A stretch of 64,000 nucleotides of DNA from Blautia sp. (GCA_029257775.1 JARIAQ010000019.1:157603-221602), one strand, 5' to 3'. Shown: positions 51,059 through 63,924, numbered from the stretch's first letter. Translations and numbers: made by a program. Notes: a model not told the origin generated them from the sequence alone.

Positions 51059-51696
51059 TTGTAGATGAAAGAATGGTCACATATATTAATTCTCTGGATA
51101 AAGGGAATACGCCTTTTTTAAATGAATTAGAAAAAGAGGCATTGGCAAATTATGTTCCAATTATTCGCAAAGAAATGCAAAGTTTTTTAAAGGTGCTTTT
51201 ACAAATAAAAGCACCTTTAAGGATTTTAGAGGTAGGAACAGCGGTAGGATTTTCTACAATTTTGATGAGCACTTATGCGCCAAAAGAATGTAAAATCGTA
51301 ACGATTGAAAATTATGAAAAGAGAATCCCCATTGCAAGAGAAAATTTTAAAAAAGTTGGAAAAGAAGAACAAATTCAGCTTTTAGAAGGAGATGCGAAAG
51401 AAGTTTTAAAGAAACTTTCAGACCCCTTTGATTTTATTTTTATGGATGCAGCAAAAGGACAGTATATTAATTTTTTACCAGATGTTTTGCGTCTTTTGAA
51501 AACAGGTGGGATTTTATTGTCTGATAATGTATTGCAAGATGGTGATATTATAGAATCGCATTTTGCTGTGGAAAGACGGAATCGTACAATCTACAAACGA
51601 ATGAGAGAATATTTGTATGTTCTGAAACATCATGAGTTATTAGAGACATCCATTTTACCTTTGGGAGATGGTGTTACACTTAGTATTAAGAAATAA
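51055..51696 (+). CDS. trmR: O-methyltransferase (TrmR/YrrM-like)
   Basis: LRILEVGTAVGFSTILMS, FDFIFMDAAKGQYINFLPDVLRLLKTGGILLSDNVL; followed by a U32 peptidase. GTG start overlapping the upstream stop. Confidence 0.88.
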   Translation: MIVDERMVTYINSLDKGNTPFLNELEKEALANYVPIIRKEMQSFLKVLLQIKAPLRILEVGTAVGFSTILMSTYAPKECKIVTIENYEKRIPIARENFKKVGKEEQIQLLEGDAKEVLKKLSDPFDFIFMDAAKGQYINFLPDVLRLLKTGGILLSDNVLQDGDIIESHFAVERRNRTIYKRMREYLYVLKHHELLETSILPLGDGVTLSIKK

Positions 51697-51709
51697 TAGG
51701 AGGATTAAA

Positions 51710-52945
51710 ATGCTTCGGAAACCAGAATTATTAATTCCGGCAAGCAGTCTGGAAGTGTTAAAGATTGCGGTTATGTTTGGAGCAGATGCTGTTTATATTG
51801 GAGGAGAAGCTTTTGGTTTAAGAGCAAAGGCAAAAAATTTTTCCATGGAAGATATGAGAGAGGGCATTATTTTTGCACACAAACATGGAGTAAAAGTATA
51901 TGTAACAGCTAATATTCTTGCACATAATGAGGATTTAGAAGGTGTGAGAGAATATTTTGAAGAATTAAGAGAAATTGCACCAGATGCGCTGATTATTTCA
52001 GACCCAGGTGTTTTTATGATAGCCAAAGAGGTATGTCCTGAAATAGAAAGACATATTAGTACACAAGCAAATAATACCAATTATGGAACATATGATTTTT
52101 GGTGGAATTTGGGAGCAAAGAGAGTAGTAAGTGCAAGAGAATTATCATTGGAAGAAATTAAGGAAATAAGACAGAGAATTCCAGAAGAGATGGAAATAGA
52201 AAGTTTTATTCATGGGGCTATGTGTATTTCTTATTCTGGTCGTTGTCTTTTATCTAATTATTTTACAGGTAGAGATGCGAATAGAGGAGCTTGTACACAT
52301 CCATGCCGTTGGAAATATTCTATTGTAGAGGAAACAAGACCGGGAGAAGTGATGCCCGTTTATGAAAATGAAAGAGGCACATATATTTTCAATTCTAAGG
52401 ATTTGTGCATGATAGAGCATATAGATGATATTATTGATGCAGGAATTGATAGTTTGAAAATTGAAGGAAGAATGAAAACAGCATTGTATGTGGCAACAGT
52501 TGCAAGGACTTATCGAAAAGCTATTGACGATTATTTAAAAGATCCAAACTGTTATAAGGAAAATATGCCATGGTATAAGGAACAGATTAAAAGTTGTACA
52601 TACAGACAATTTACTACTGGATTTTTTTATGGAAAACCAGATGAGACCACACAGATTTATGATAACAACACCTATGAAAAAGGATATACTTATCTGGGAT
52701 ATGCAGAAGAAAAGAGAGAAGATGGCCTCTGTCGCATCACCCAGAGAAATAAATTCTTGCTGGGTGAAACGATTGAGATTATGAAACCAGATGGAAGAAA
52801 TCTTCAGGTTACAGTAAAGGGGATTTTTGATGAAGATGGTCAGTCTATGGAAAGTGCTCCTCATCCACAGCAAACCTTGTATGTGGATTTTGGAACAGAA
52901 ATAGAAGTGTATGATATTTTAAGAAGAAAGGAAGAAGCTTCTTAA
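51710..52945 (+). CDS. U32 family peptidase (TrhP-like, tRNA hydroxylation-related)
   Basis: KPELLIPASSLEVLKIAVMFGADAVYIGGEAFGLRAKAKNFS, FIHGAMCISYSGRCLLSNYFTGRDANRGACTHPCRW. Start ATG 51710 after aggag. Confidence 0.94.
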   Translation: MLRKPELLIPASSLEVLKIAVMFGADAVYIGGEAFGLRAKAKNFSMEDMREGIIFAHKHGVKVYVTANILAHNEDLEGVREYFEELREIAPDALIISDPGVFMIAKEVCPEIERHISTQANNTNYGTYDFWWNLGAKRVVSARELSLEEIKEIRQRIPEEMEIESFIHGAMCISYSGRCLLSNYFTGRDANRGACTHPCRWKYSIVEETRPGEVMPVYENERGTYIFNSKDLCMIEHIDDIIDAGIDSLKIEGRMKTALYVATVARTYRKAIDDYLKDPNCYKENMPWYKEQIKSCTYRQFTTGFFYGKPDETTQIYDNNTYEKGYTYLGYAEEKREDGLCRITQRNKFLLGETIEIMKPDGRNLQVTVKGIFDEDGQSMESAPHPQQTLYVDFGTEIEVYDILRRKEEAS

Positions 52946-53545
52946 TTTTAAAATAGCATTTTTTTCAATACGAGATACGTAAGAGCGGCTGATATTCAGT
53001 CGCTTTGCTATTTCTCGTTGTGTCAGTTCCTTTTCTCCATAAAGACCATATCGTAGTTTAAGAATTTCGTTTTCTCGTTTTGTGAGAACTTTTGGAAGTA
53101 GTTCATATAGACGTGCAATATCTTGTTTTAAGGAATAATTTTGTACCACATCTACAGGTTCTGTTTCGATAATATCAAGCAGACTGATTTCATTGCCCTC
53201 TTTATCTGTGCCAATAGGATCATAAAGGGAGACTTCTCGATTGATTTTCTTTTTAGAGCGAAGAAGCATGAGAAGTTCATTGTCGATACAACGGGCTGCA
53301 TAAGTGGAAAGCCTGCTTGCTTTTTTTTCATCAAAGGTATGGATAGCTTTAATAAGCCCGATGGTGCCAATGGATATTAAGTCGTCCATTTCCTCTGGAG
53401 CACCCTGATATTTTTTTACAATATGTGCAACCAAACGTAGGTTTCGTTCAATTAAAATGTTTTTTGCCTGTAGGCTGCCCTGTTTGTATTCCTGAAGATA
53501 ATAGCTTTCTTCTTCTGAAGTCAGGGGCTTAAGAAATGTTTTCAC
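52919..53545 (-). CDS. sigK: Sporulation sigma factor SigK-like (sigma-70 family)
   Basis: NILIERNLRLVAHIVKKYQG...DDLISIGTIGLIKAIHTF...YAARCIDNELLMLLRSKKK...VSLYDPIGTDKEGNEISLLDI...ELTQREIAKRLNISRSYVSRIEKNAILKL closely resembles SigK. GTG start. Confidence 0.87.
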   Translation of the reverse strand: MKTFLKPLTSEEESYYLQEYKQGSLQAKNILIERNLRLVAHIVKKYQGAPEEMDDLISIGTIGLIKAIHTFDEKKASRLSTYAARCIDNELLMLLRSKKKINREVSLYDPIGTDKEGNEISLLDIIETEPVDVVQNYSLKQDIARLYELLPKVLTKRENEILKLRYGLYGEKELTQREIAKRLNISRSYVSRIEKNAILKLRSFFLSS

Positions 53546-53713
53546 ACAAGCTTACCTCATTATAGTTTAATTATAGTTTATGTTGAGAAAATAGATTTAG
53601 TGCTTTTCCATTGTAAAATACAAAGAAATATGGTAAAGTAAACATATCAAAATTCTAAAATTCAGGCGTTTCAGCCAAATAATTCCAAATAAAAATAGCA
53701 TATAGGAGGTATT

Positions 53714-55237
53714 ATGTTTCGAAAAGTAATGTCAGCAACTATTTTGGGGGTAAGTTGTATTCCTATACAGGTAGAGGCAGATGTAAGAAATGGGCTTCCG
53801 GGTTTTTCTATGGTAGGGTATTTATCTTCCAGAGTAAAAGAAGCCCAAGAAAGAGTTTGTACAGCTCTTAAAAATTCAGGATTTTTTTTCCCGGCAAAAC
53901 ACATTACGGTTAATCTGTCACCAGCAGATGTAAAAAAAGATGGAACAGGATTTGATTTGCCTATTGCAGCAGTTCTTTTGTCTGCATTGGGATATTTGGA
54001 TTCTTCTTGTTTAGAAAATGTGTGTATGGCAGGAGAGTTAAGTTTAAGTGGTGAAATTAAAGGAGTAAAAGGTATCTTAGCTATTGTAGACCGGGCTTTA
54101 AAAGAAGAATGTTCTTTATGTATTATTCCAAAAGACAATGAAAAGGAAGTAGAGATGATAGATGAGATTCCGATTTTGGCTGTAGAAAATCTTTGTGAGT
54201 TTGTAAAGCATGCTACTCTTGAAAACTGGGGTGCGGTAAAAAATCCATCTCAAAGTTGGAAAGAAATATTTTACGAAGGTGAGTGGGACTTTAGTGAAAT
54301 TGTAGGACAGGAGACTGCAAAAGAAGCTGCAATCATAGCAGCAGCAGGTTTTCACAATCTTTTGATGATTGGTACAAAAGGTGCGGGAAAAACCATGATA
54401 GCCAAAAGTATTCCTAGTATTTTTCCCTCTTTGTCAAAAGATGAGGTGATGGAGATTTCTAGAATTTATAGTGCAGCAGGGCTGTTGTCTCAGGATAATC
54501 CGATTATGAGAAGTCGTCCTTTTCGAACACCTCACCATACAATATCACCAAAAGCTTTGGCAGGCGGGGGGCAGATTCCCAAACCCGGAGAGATTACCCT
54601 TGCTCACAAAGGAATTTTATTTTTAGATGAACTTCCAGAATTTTCCAGAAGTACCTTGGAAGTGTTAAGGCAACCTTTAGAGGAACATAGAATTGGTATT
54701 ACAAGGGTTAGTGGGAACTTTCAGTTTCCGGCAGATTTTCTTTTTATTGCAGCAATGAATGCCTGTCCTTGTGGTTATTATCCTGATCGAAATAAATGTT
54801 CTTGTTCTAACACAGAAATTGAAAAATATATAGGAAAGATAAGCGGACCTATTTTAGATCGATTTGATTTGTGTACAGAAATGAAACAGGTTTCAAAAGA
54901 TGAAATTTGGAAAAAGAAAAAGGGAAAAACTACAAAGGAATTGAGAAATACAGTAAAGGAAGCTCATGCTATTCAGAAAGAACGTTACAAAGGAATGGGA
55001 ATATCTTTTAATGGAAGGCTTAATGGAAAAGAAATTGAAAAATATTGTGAAGTTAGCTTAGAAGGAGAAAAACTTTTAAAATTGGCCTATGAAAAAATGC
55101 ATTTAAGTGTTCGCGCTTATCATAAAATCTTAAAAACAGCAAGAACCATTGCTGATTTAGAAAAAACTGAAAAAATCGAAGTTTCACATATTAGCAAAGC
55201 CGTATCCTATCGTGCATTAGATAAAAAGGATTGGTAG
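53714..55237 (+). CDS. comM: YifB/ComM family Mg-chelatase-like AAA ATPase
   Basis: FSMVGYLSSRVKEAQERVCTALKNSGFFFPAKHITVNLSPADVKKDGTGFDLPIA, GTKGAGKTMIAKSIPSI, CPCGYYPD. Confidence 0.95.
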   Translation: MFRKVMSATILGVSCIPIQVEADVRNGLPGFSMVGYLSSRVKEAQERVCTALKNSGFFFPAKHITVNLSPADVKKDGTGFDLPIAAVLLSALGYLDSSCLENVCMAGELSLSGEIKGVKGILAIVDRALKEECSLCIIPKDNEKEVEMIDEIPILAVENLCEFVKHATLENWGAVKNPSQSWKEIFYEGEWDFSEIVGQETAKEAAIIAAAGFHNLLMIGTKGAGKTMIAKSIPSIFPSLSKDEVMEISRIYSAAGLLSQDNPIMRSRPFRTPHHTISPKALAGGGQIPKPGEITLAHKGILFLDELPEFSRSTLEVLRQPLEEHRIGITRVSGNFQFPADFLFIAAMNACPCGYYPDRNKCSCSNTEIEKYIGKISGPILDRFDLCTEMKQVSKDEIWKKKKGKTTKELRNTVKEAHAIQKERYKGMGISFNGRLNGKEIEKYCEVSLEGEKLLKLAYEKMHLSVRAYHKILKTARTIADLEKTEKIEVSHISKAVSYRALDKKDW

Positions 55238-55248
55238 GGGAGGAGAAA

Positions 55249-56124
55249 ATGAACGAAGAAATTTGGGAGTGTAAGAAATGCGAAGAGCGATATCCAAAGC
55301 GGTTGTTGGATTATGAAAACATGCCACAAACTATTTATGTAAAAGGTAGACTTCCTTTGGAAAATACAAAAACAGTTGCAATTGTAGGAGCTCGAATATG
55401 TAGTCACTATGGCGCTTATCAGGCGTATTGGTTTGCGAAAGAATTAGCGAAGCAAGGAGTGCAAATTATTAGCGGACTGGCAAAGGGCATAGATGCAAAT
55501 GCTCATAAAGGGGCATTAGATGCAGGTGGAGCTACATTTGCAGTTCTGGGTTGTGGAGTAGATGTTTGTTACCCAAAGCAAAATCAAAAAATTTATGATG
55601 AACTTATAGAAAAGGGTGGTTTATTATCGGAATTTGATAATCAAACACCCCCCTTTGCCGGTAACTTTCCTAAGCGTAATCGAATCATTAGTGGATTGGC
55701 AGATTTAGTTCTTGTGGTGGAGGCCAAGAAAAAAAGTGGCTCCTTAATTACTGCAAATTATGCTTTAGAACAGGGGAAGACAGTGTTTGCTATTCCAGGT
55801 AGAGTTGGTGATGCTTTAAGTGAAGGGTGCAATCTGTTGATTGCAGATGGTGCAGGAATTGCATATTCTGTGGAAAGTATTTTATCAGAACTTCAGATTT
55901 CGCCGGAAAAGAAAGATAATTTGCCTCACAAATCAAAGATATGGCTTGCAAGCCATGAAGAAATGGTGTATAGTTGTCTGGGTTTACAGCCTAAAAATAT
56001 AGAAGAAATCTTTCAAGAAGTTCCTTTGAAATTAGGAGAAATTATGGAGATTTTATTGAAGTTAGAGTTGGAAGGGCTTATTATGGAGCCTGTAAAAAAT
56101 TATTATACCAAAACAGGAGGTTGA
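55249..56124 (+). CDS. dprA: DNA-processing protein DprA (Smf)
   Basis: TVAIVGARICSHYG, IISGLAKGIDANAHKGALDAGGATFAVLGCGVDVCYP, FPKRNRIISGLADLVLVVEA. Confidence 0.96.
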   Translation: MNEEIWECKKCEERYPKRLLDYENMPQTIYVKGRLPLENTKTVAIVGARICSHYGAYQAYWFAKELAKQGVQIISGLAKGIDANAHKGALDAGGATFAVLGCGVDVCYPKQNQKIYDELIEKGGLLSEFDNQTPPFAGNFPKRNRIISGLADLVLVVEAKKKSGSLITANYALEQGKTVFAIPGRVGDALSEGCNLLIADGAGIAYSVESILSELQISPEKKDNLPHKSKIWLASHEEMVYSCLGLQPKNIEEIFQEVPLKLGEIMEILLKLELEGLIMEPVKNYYTKTGG

Positions 56125-56125
56125 C

Positions 56126-58210
56126 ATGGCGAAATATCTAGTGATTGTGGAGTCACCAGCAAAAGTAAAAACAATTAAAAAATTTCTTGGCTCAAATTAC
56201 GAAGTAATGGCATCCAATGGACATGTGAGAGATTTGCCAAAAAGTCAGCTTGGAATTGATGTAGACAATGACTTTGAACCTAAATATATAACAATTCGGG
56301 GAAAGGGTGATATTCTGGCAGCACTTCGAAAAGCTGCAAAAAAAGCAGATAAAGTTTATTTGGCAACTGACCCTGACCGCGAAGGAGAAGCAATTTCATG
56401 GCATCTTTCAAACTCACTAAAGCTTGATGAGAAAAAAATGCGTCGTATTACTTTTAATGAAATTACCAAGACTGCAGTAAAAGCTTCTATTAAAGAAGCG
56501 AGAGATATTAATATGGATTTGGTAGATGAACAACAGACACGTCGTATTTTAGACCGTATGGTAGGATATAAGATTAGTCCCGTATTATGGGCAAAAGTAA
56601 AGAGAGGATTAAGTGCAGGAAGAGTTCAATCTGTAACATTGCGAATTATTGGTGATAGAGAAGATGAAATTAATAATTTTATACCAGAAGAATACTGGAC
56701 GTTAGATGCGGAATTTGCAGTAGAAGGAGAAAAGAAGCCATTAATAGCTAAGTTCTATGGAAATAAAAATAAGAAAATAAATATTCATTCCAAAGAGGAA
56801 ATGGATCAGATTCTTCATGAATTAAAAGATGTACAATATCATGTTTCGGAAGTAAAAAAAGGAGAGCGTAGCAAAAAGGCGCCATTGCCATTTACGACTA
56901 GTACACTTCAACAGGAAGCGTCAAAGGTTCTTAATTTTTCTACACAAAAGACTATGCGTTTGGCACAGCAGTTATATGAAGGTGTTGATGTAAAAGGTAG
57001 TGGAACCATTGGTATTATCACTTATTTACGTACAGATTCTACACGTATTTCGGAAGAAGCAGATTGTGCAGCTAGAAAATATATTGAAGCAGAATTCGGA
57101 GCAGACTATTTGGCAACTGCAGAAAAAAAAGAGGATAATAAGAAAAAAATCCAAGATGCCCATGAGGCTATCCGTCCTACAGATATTACTCGAACACCAT
57201 TGTCTTTGAAGGAGTCTCTTTCTCGTGATCAGTATCGTTTATACCAGCTGATATGGAAGCGTTTTGCTGCTAGTAGAATGCAACAGGCAAAATATGAAAC
57301 GATTTCTGTAAAAATACAAGGTGGAGAATATTATTTTACTGTAGCGGCGTCAAAACTTAAATTTGAAGGTTTTATGGCTGTGTATACACAGGACGATGAC
57401 ACCAAATCGGAAAATCAATTTTTAATTAAGAGTTTAGATGAAAATACAAAACTTCAGTTTAATAGTTTTAAAGAGCAACAACATTTTACACAACCTCCGG
57501 CACACTACACAGAGGCGGCATTAGTAAAGGCATTAGAAGAAAAAGGAATCGGAAGACCAAGTACTTATGCACCTACAATTACTACAATTATCGCAAGACG
57601 ATATGTTGCGAAAGAAAATAAAAATTTATATATGACAGAGCTTGGAGAAGTTGTTAATAATATTATGAAAGAAGCATTTCCTAGTATAGTAGATGTGAAC
57701 TTTACAGCTACTATGGAAGAACTGTTAGACTGTGTAGGTGAAGGAAAAGTACAGTGGAAAACAGTTATTCGTAATTTTTATCCTGATTTAGATGAAGCAG
57801 TTAAGACGGCAGAAAAAGAATTGGAACAGGTAAAAATAGAGGATGAAGTAACGGATGTAATTTGTGAACAGTGCGGAAGAAATATGGTTATTAAATATGG
57901 TCCTCATGGGAAGTTTCTTGCCTGTCCAGGATTTCCAGAATGTAAAAATACAAAGCCTTATTTGGAAAAGATTGGTGTACCTTGTCCGTTATGTGGAAAA
58001 GATATTGTAGTGAAAAGAAGCAAAAAGGGGCGTTTGTATTATGGATGCGAAAATAATCCAGAATGCGAATTTATGTCTTGGCAGCGTCCTTCAAAAGAAA
58101 AATGTCCTACATGCGGTGGATATATGTTAGAAAAAGGAAATAAGTTGGTTTGTGCAGATGAACATTGTGGATATGTCATGGTAAAACCTCAGAAAAATGA
58201 GGATATTTAA
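56126..58210 (+). CDS. topA: DNA topoisomerase I TopA
   Basis: YLVIVESPAKVKTIKKFLG, TDPDREGEAISWHL, catalytic TYLRTDSTRIS, C-terminal zinc ribbons. Confidence 0.98.
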   Translation: MAKYLVIVESPAKVKTIKKFLGSNYEVMASNGHVRDLPKSQLGIDVDNDFEPKYITIRGKGDILAALRKAAKKADKVYLATDPDREGEAISWHLSNSLKLDEKKMRRITFNEITKTAVKASIKEARDINMDLVDEQQTRRILDRMVGYKISPVLWAKVKRGLSAGRVQSVTLRIIGDREDEINNFIPEEYWTLDAEFAVEGEKKPLIAKFYGNKNKKINIHSKEEMDQILHELKDVQYHVSEVKKGERSKKAPLPFTTSTLQQEASKVLNFSTQKTMRLAQQLYEGVDVKGSGTIGIITYLRTDSTRISEEADCAARKYIEAEFGADYLATAEKKEDNKKKIQDAHEAIRPTDITRTPLSLKESLSRDQYRLYQLIWKRFAASRMQQAKYETISVKIQGGEYYFTVAASKLKFEGFMAVYTQDDDTKSENQFLIKSLDENTKLQFNSFKEQQHFTQPPAHYTEAALVKALEEKGIGRPSTYAPTITTIIARRYVAKENKNLYMTELGEVVNNIMKEAFPSIVDVNFTATMEELLDCVGEGKVQWKTVIRNFYPDLDEAVKTAEKELEQVKIEDEVTDVICEQCGRNMVIKYGPHGKFLACPGFPECKNTKPYLEKIGVPCPLCGKDIVVKRSKKGRLYYGCENNPECEFMSWQRPSKEKCPTCGGYMLEKGNKLVCADEHCGYVMVKPQKNEDI

Positions 58211-58285
58211 TGAAAAATTTCAAAATTTGAAATTAACAAATTGTTAGAAAACTACTAAAAAGACTGAAAATAGTAAAACTACACA

Positions 58286-58314
58286 TTGATTTCAGAAATA
58301 TTGTATGCTAGAAT
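58286..58314 (+). promoter_or_regulatory. Promoter upstream of codY
   Basis: TTGATT, 17-nt spacer, TGC-TAGAAT (extended -10). Confidence 0.55.
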
Positions 58315-58408
58315 AAAAAAGACAGAAGAAGTAGGCTTGTTTTGCTGATTTCCATAAGCAGAGTAGAGTTTAGGTGAAAACAGGGAAAGAAGAGAAAGGA
58401 GGTTCACC

Positions 58409-59197
58409 ATGAGCGTACAATTATTAGATAAAACCAGAAAAATAAATAAACTTCTTCACAATAATCATGCTTCAAAAGTTCTTTTTAATGATATCTGTGA
58501 AGTCATGGTAGAAACACTGGATTCCAACATTTTAGTAATGAGTAAAAAAGGAAAAGTATTAGGTGTGGGTAATTGTCCAGGAGTGGATAGAATTACAGAG
58601 TTGATTGATAGTGAAGTAGGCGGATATATAGATAATCTTTTAAATGAAAGATTATTAGGTGTATTGTCTACGAAAGAGAATGTAAATTTACAAACGTTAG
58701 GATTTGAAGGTGAAGATATTAGCCGATATATGGCAATCATAAGTCCAATTGATATTGCAGGAGAACGGTTGGGGACTTTGTTTATGTATCGCAGTGCGAA
58801 ACCTTATGATATTGAAGATATTATTGTTAGTGAATATGGTACAACTGTGGTAGGATTGGAAATGATGCGGTCTGTACACGAAGAAAATGCAGAGGAAAAT
58901 AGAAAAATCCAAGTAGTTAAATCTGCATTTAGTACCTTGTCTTTTTCAGAATTAGAAGCAATTATTCATATTTTCGATGAACTTAATGGTGAAGAAGGAA
59001 TTCTTGTGGCAAGTAAAATTGCAGATAGAGTGGGCATTACTAGATCGGTTATTGTTAATGCTCTTAGAAAGTTTGAGAGTGCCGGGGTAATAGAATCTCG
59101 TTCCTCAGGAATGAAAGGAACATATATCAAAGTATTAAATGAAGTCATTTTTGATGAATTGGAAGAAATTAAAAAACGAAAATTAGTAAAGAAATAG
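58409..59197 (+). CDS. codY: GTP-sensing transcriptional pleiotropic repressor CodY
   Basis: LLDKTRKINKLL...GVDRITELIDSEVGGYIDNLLNERLLGVLST; HTH ASKIADRVGITRSVIVNALRKFESAGVIESRSSGMKGTYIKVLN. Confidence 0.97.
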   Translation: MSVQLLDKTRKINKLLHNNHASKVLFNDICEVMVETLDSNILVMSKKGKVLGVGNCPGVDRITELIDSEVGGYIDNLLNERLLGVLSTKENVNLQTLGFEGEDISRYMAIISPIDIAGERLGTLFMYRSAKPYDIEDIIVSEYGTTVVGLEMMRSVHEENAEENRKIQVVKSAFSTLSFSELEAIIHIFDELNGEEGILVASKIADRVGITRSVIVNALRKFESAGVIESRSSGMKGTYIKVLNEVIFDELEEIKKRKLVKK

Positions 59198-59200
59198 TGA

Positions 59201-59233
59201 AAAAAGGGAGCATGTCAGAATGCTCTCTTTTTT
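59201..59233 (+). terminator. Intrinsic terminator after codY
   Basis: aaaaagggagcat-gtcaga-atgctctcttttttt. Confidence 0.9.
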
Positions 59234-59345
59234 ATAAAATAAATATAAAATCTATACAAAAATCAAAAATTGAAAAAACAAGAGAAAAAATGAGAAAAAA
59301 GGAGTAAATAATAGATAAGAACAGAAAAAAAGTTACTATATACAG

Positions 59346-59374
59346 TTGCGAAATTGGATGAAATTAACTAATAT
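59346..59374 (+). promoter_or_regulatory. Promoter upstream of groESL
   Basis: TTGCGA, 17-nt spacer, TAATAT, followed 12 nt later by CIRCE. Confidence 0.55.
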
Positions 59375-59385
59375 AGGACTATCGG

Positions 59386-61396
<2,011 letters not shown>

Positions 61397-61411
61397 GAAA
61401 ATAAATTTTTT

Positions 61412-61447
61412 AGCCGGTGTTCAGGGTGGAACACCGGCTTTTCCTTT
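61412..61447 (+). terminator. Intrinsic terminator after groEL
   Basis: agccggtgttc-agggtg-gaacaccggcttttccttt. Confidence 0.92.
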
Positions 61448-61512
61448 CTTGCAACTAAGGGGTATTTGTGATACACTATTTTAGAAAATGGAAAGCATAG
61501 GAGGAATAGAGA

Positions 61513-62013
61513 ATGAATGACTCGTATTCAGAACTGTTAGTTAAAAAGGAACAGACTGGAAAAGATAAAGTGATTAAATTCTTGTTAATTGGAATGATTG
61601 CAGCAACTGCGGTAGTAGGTGTTGTTTTTACATTAGCATGGATTTTGACACTTGTTTTTGGTATTGTGGCATACTTTGTTTTGCCGAATTTAGATTTGGA
61701 ATATGAGTATGTTTATGTAAATGGTGAATTAGATATTGATAAAATTATGGCGAAATCAAAGAGAAAACGTGTACAGTCTTTTGATTTAGCAAAGATGGAG
61801 ATTATGGCACCAGTCAATTCACATAGAATGGATTATCAGAATCATAATACCAAATTAAAGGTTCTAGATTTTTCATCTGGAAATAAAGAGCATAAGGTAT
61901 TTGCCATGATTATTCCAGACGAGAAAGAAATCTGTAAAGTATTACTAGAGCCAGACCAGGAATTAATTGAAAATATTCAAAAATCCTGTCCTAGAAAAGT
62001 TTTTGTGGATTGA
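61513..62013 (+). CDS. Conserved hypothetical membrane protein (DUF6106-like; family name tentative)
   Basis: 166 aa, two adjacent TM segments near the N-terminus, RBS aggagg. Confidence 0.7.
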   Translation: MNDSYSELLVKKEQTGKDKVIKFLLIGMIAATAVVGVVFTLAWILTLVFGIVAYFVLPNLDLEYEYVYVNGELDIDKIMAKSKRKRVQSFDLAKMEIMAPVNSHRMDYQNHNTKLKVLDFSSGNKEHKVFAMIIPDEKEICKVLLEPDQELIENIQKSCPRKVFVD

Positions 62014-62054
62014 CAGTTTTGTCGTAATTTGCTATATTACTGTACTATAAATAA

Positions 62055-63527
<1,473 letters not shown>

Positions 63528-63539
63528 AATTTTAAGTTT

Positions 63540-63580
63540 AGCAGGACAAGCAAAGAAAAATGCTTGCCCTGCTATTTGTT
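63540..63580 (+). terminator. Intrinsic terminator after guaB
   Basis: agcaggacaagca-aagaaaaa-tgcttgccctgct-atttgttt. Confidence 0.8.
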
Positions 63581-63711
63581 TGTCCGCCATGGGTACACCT
63601 TATTTGGGAAAGTCTCGAACATGCATAGGCAAACTTTTGGCCCAACGGACAGAAATTATATCGGAGACATATAGTAATAAAAATTAAAATGTAAATAAAA
63701 GTAAAAAAATG

Positions 63712-63740
63712 TTGACATGAAGTAAAAGCTGTGATATTAT
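63712..63740 (+). promoter_or_regulatory. rrn-type promoter 1
   Basis: TTGACA (63712-63717), 17-nt spacer, TATTAT (63735-63740). Confidence 0.75.
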
Positions 63741-63803
63741 AAATAAGCTTTCGATGAGAGAGAAATAAAAATCGAAAGAAAATAAAAAAGTTTAAAAAAG
63801 TTC

Positions 63804-63832
63804 TTGACAGAAAGATGCAGATGTGATAATCT
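63804..63832 (+). promoter_or_regulatory. rrn-type promoter 2
   Basis: TTGACA (63804-63809) with extended -10 TGTGATAAT. The spacing is short (15 nt) unless TAATCT serves as the -10. Confidence 0.6.
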
Positions 63833-63895
63833 AGTATGGCTGTCGCAAGAGAGCAAAGCGCCGAAAGGCAGCGAAAAAACTTTTTAAAAAAGTTC

Positions 63896-63924
63896 TTGAC
63901 AAGCTAAAAACGATATGATATAAT
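63896..63924 (+). promoter_or_regulatory. rrn-type promoter 3 (perfect consensus)
   Basis: TTGACA (63896-63901), 17-nt spacer, TATAAT (63919-63924), with upstream A/T-rich UP-like sequence. Confidence 0.88.
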
